Shown in pieces: positions 5,159-5,245 of a stretch of DNA of 5,245 nt (position 1 is the first letter of the stretch; every line of letters starts with the position of its first letter). The translations under genes were made by a program, and so were the position numbers. This stretch comes from Pararhodospirillum photometricum DSM 122. GTDB taxonomy: Bacteria; Pseudomonadota; Alphaproteobacteria; Rhodospirillales; Rhodospirillaceae. The stretch covers positions 1,971,139 through 1,976,383 of the forward strand of contig NC_017059.1 in the NCBI RefSeq assembly GCF_000284415.1, written 5' to 3'. The notes under the pieces were generated by a model. It ran no database searches, had not been told where the DNA came from, and saw only the letters and a list, made by a program, of their open reading frames with translations.

Positions 5159-5245
5159 ATGGCAGAATCAGTCCCAAATCCTCGGCGAGGCCGCTTCGTT
5201 GATACCCCTGTTGCGGGCGAAATCGTGCGCGCCTTTGTGCCGCCG
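5159..5245 (+). CDS. N-terminus of a Fic-family-like protein (partial, runs off the right edge)
   Basis: ATG 5159 opens a frame that stays open to the window end (29 codons, MAESVPNPRRGRFVD onward, ending VRAFVPP). The pattern GR-[FY]-V, then G-E-x-V-x-AF-[IV]-P at the very N-terminus, matches my memory of the Fic/DOC N-terminal region that precedes the catalytic Fic domain. Such enzymes transfer AMP or similar groups to protein side chains. The catalytic HPFxxGNGR motif would lie beyond the window, so the family call rests on about 20 residues. An in-frame TAA at 5150-5152 excludes an earlier start. The predicted promoter and the inverted-repeat array directly upstream support this start. 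It lies behind the terminator region, so it is independent of cobN. Confidence 0.55.
   Translation, partial: MAESVPNPRRGRFVDTPVAGEIVRAFVPP

Overview
The window reads as alphaproteobacterial DNA, probably from a Rhodospirillaceae-type purple bacterium. The evidence is the very GC-rich, GCC/CTG-dominated codon use of the cobN part, the close match to the Pseudomonas denitrificans/Rhodospirillales type of CobN, and the G-rich hairpin cluster after cobN. The genus is inferred, not shown.

Layout. Positions 1-1700 look like the right edge of a foreign element (prophage, ICE or remnant). They hold the tail of an unrecognised + strand gene (1-119), translationally coupled to a small conserved-type hypothetical gene (116-412). 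A short leftward HTH-like gene follows (442-663), then a rightward XRE/CI-like repressor gene (771-1136). The 663-771 gap between these divergent genes carries three related 14-bp operator-like palindromes placed over and between two divergent promoters. The arrangement resembles a temperate-phage immunity switch. The next reading frame starts at GTG 1220 behind a strong Shine-Dalgarno and encodes about 160 residues of an unrecognised protein with two hydrophobic segments.

At about position 1700 that frame runs without a stop into cobN, the large subunit of the aerobic cobaltochelatase of B12 synthesis, which continues to 4966. The first ~150 residues normal for CobN are absent and are replaced by the foreign sequence. 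The simplest reading is that an element inserted in cobN, or a deletion joined an element to it, giving an in-frame chimera. Whether the chimera works cannot be read from sequence. The usual CobN core motifs are intact and no frameshift is visible after the joint.

Positions 4967-5158 hold a compact intergenic region: an intrinsic-terminator-like hairpin, two further strong GC-rich hairpins that look like a dispersed repeat, then an AT-rich control region with three TATTTAAG motifs. The two outer motifs form a perfect 11-bp inverted repeat, and the region includes a good sigma70-type promoter. This promoter drives the start of a Fic-family-like gene (5159 to the window end). Both this gene and the repressor gene have their ATG at or within one base of the predicted transcription start, suggesting leaderless mRNAs. 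No stretch over 300 bases lacks a gene, and I see no tRNA, rRNA, CRISPR, transposase or integrase.
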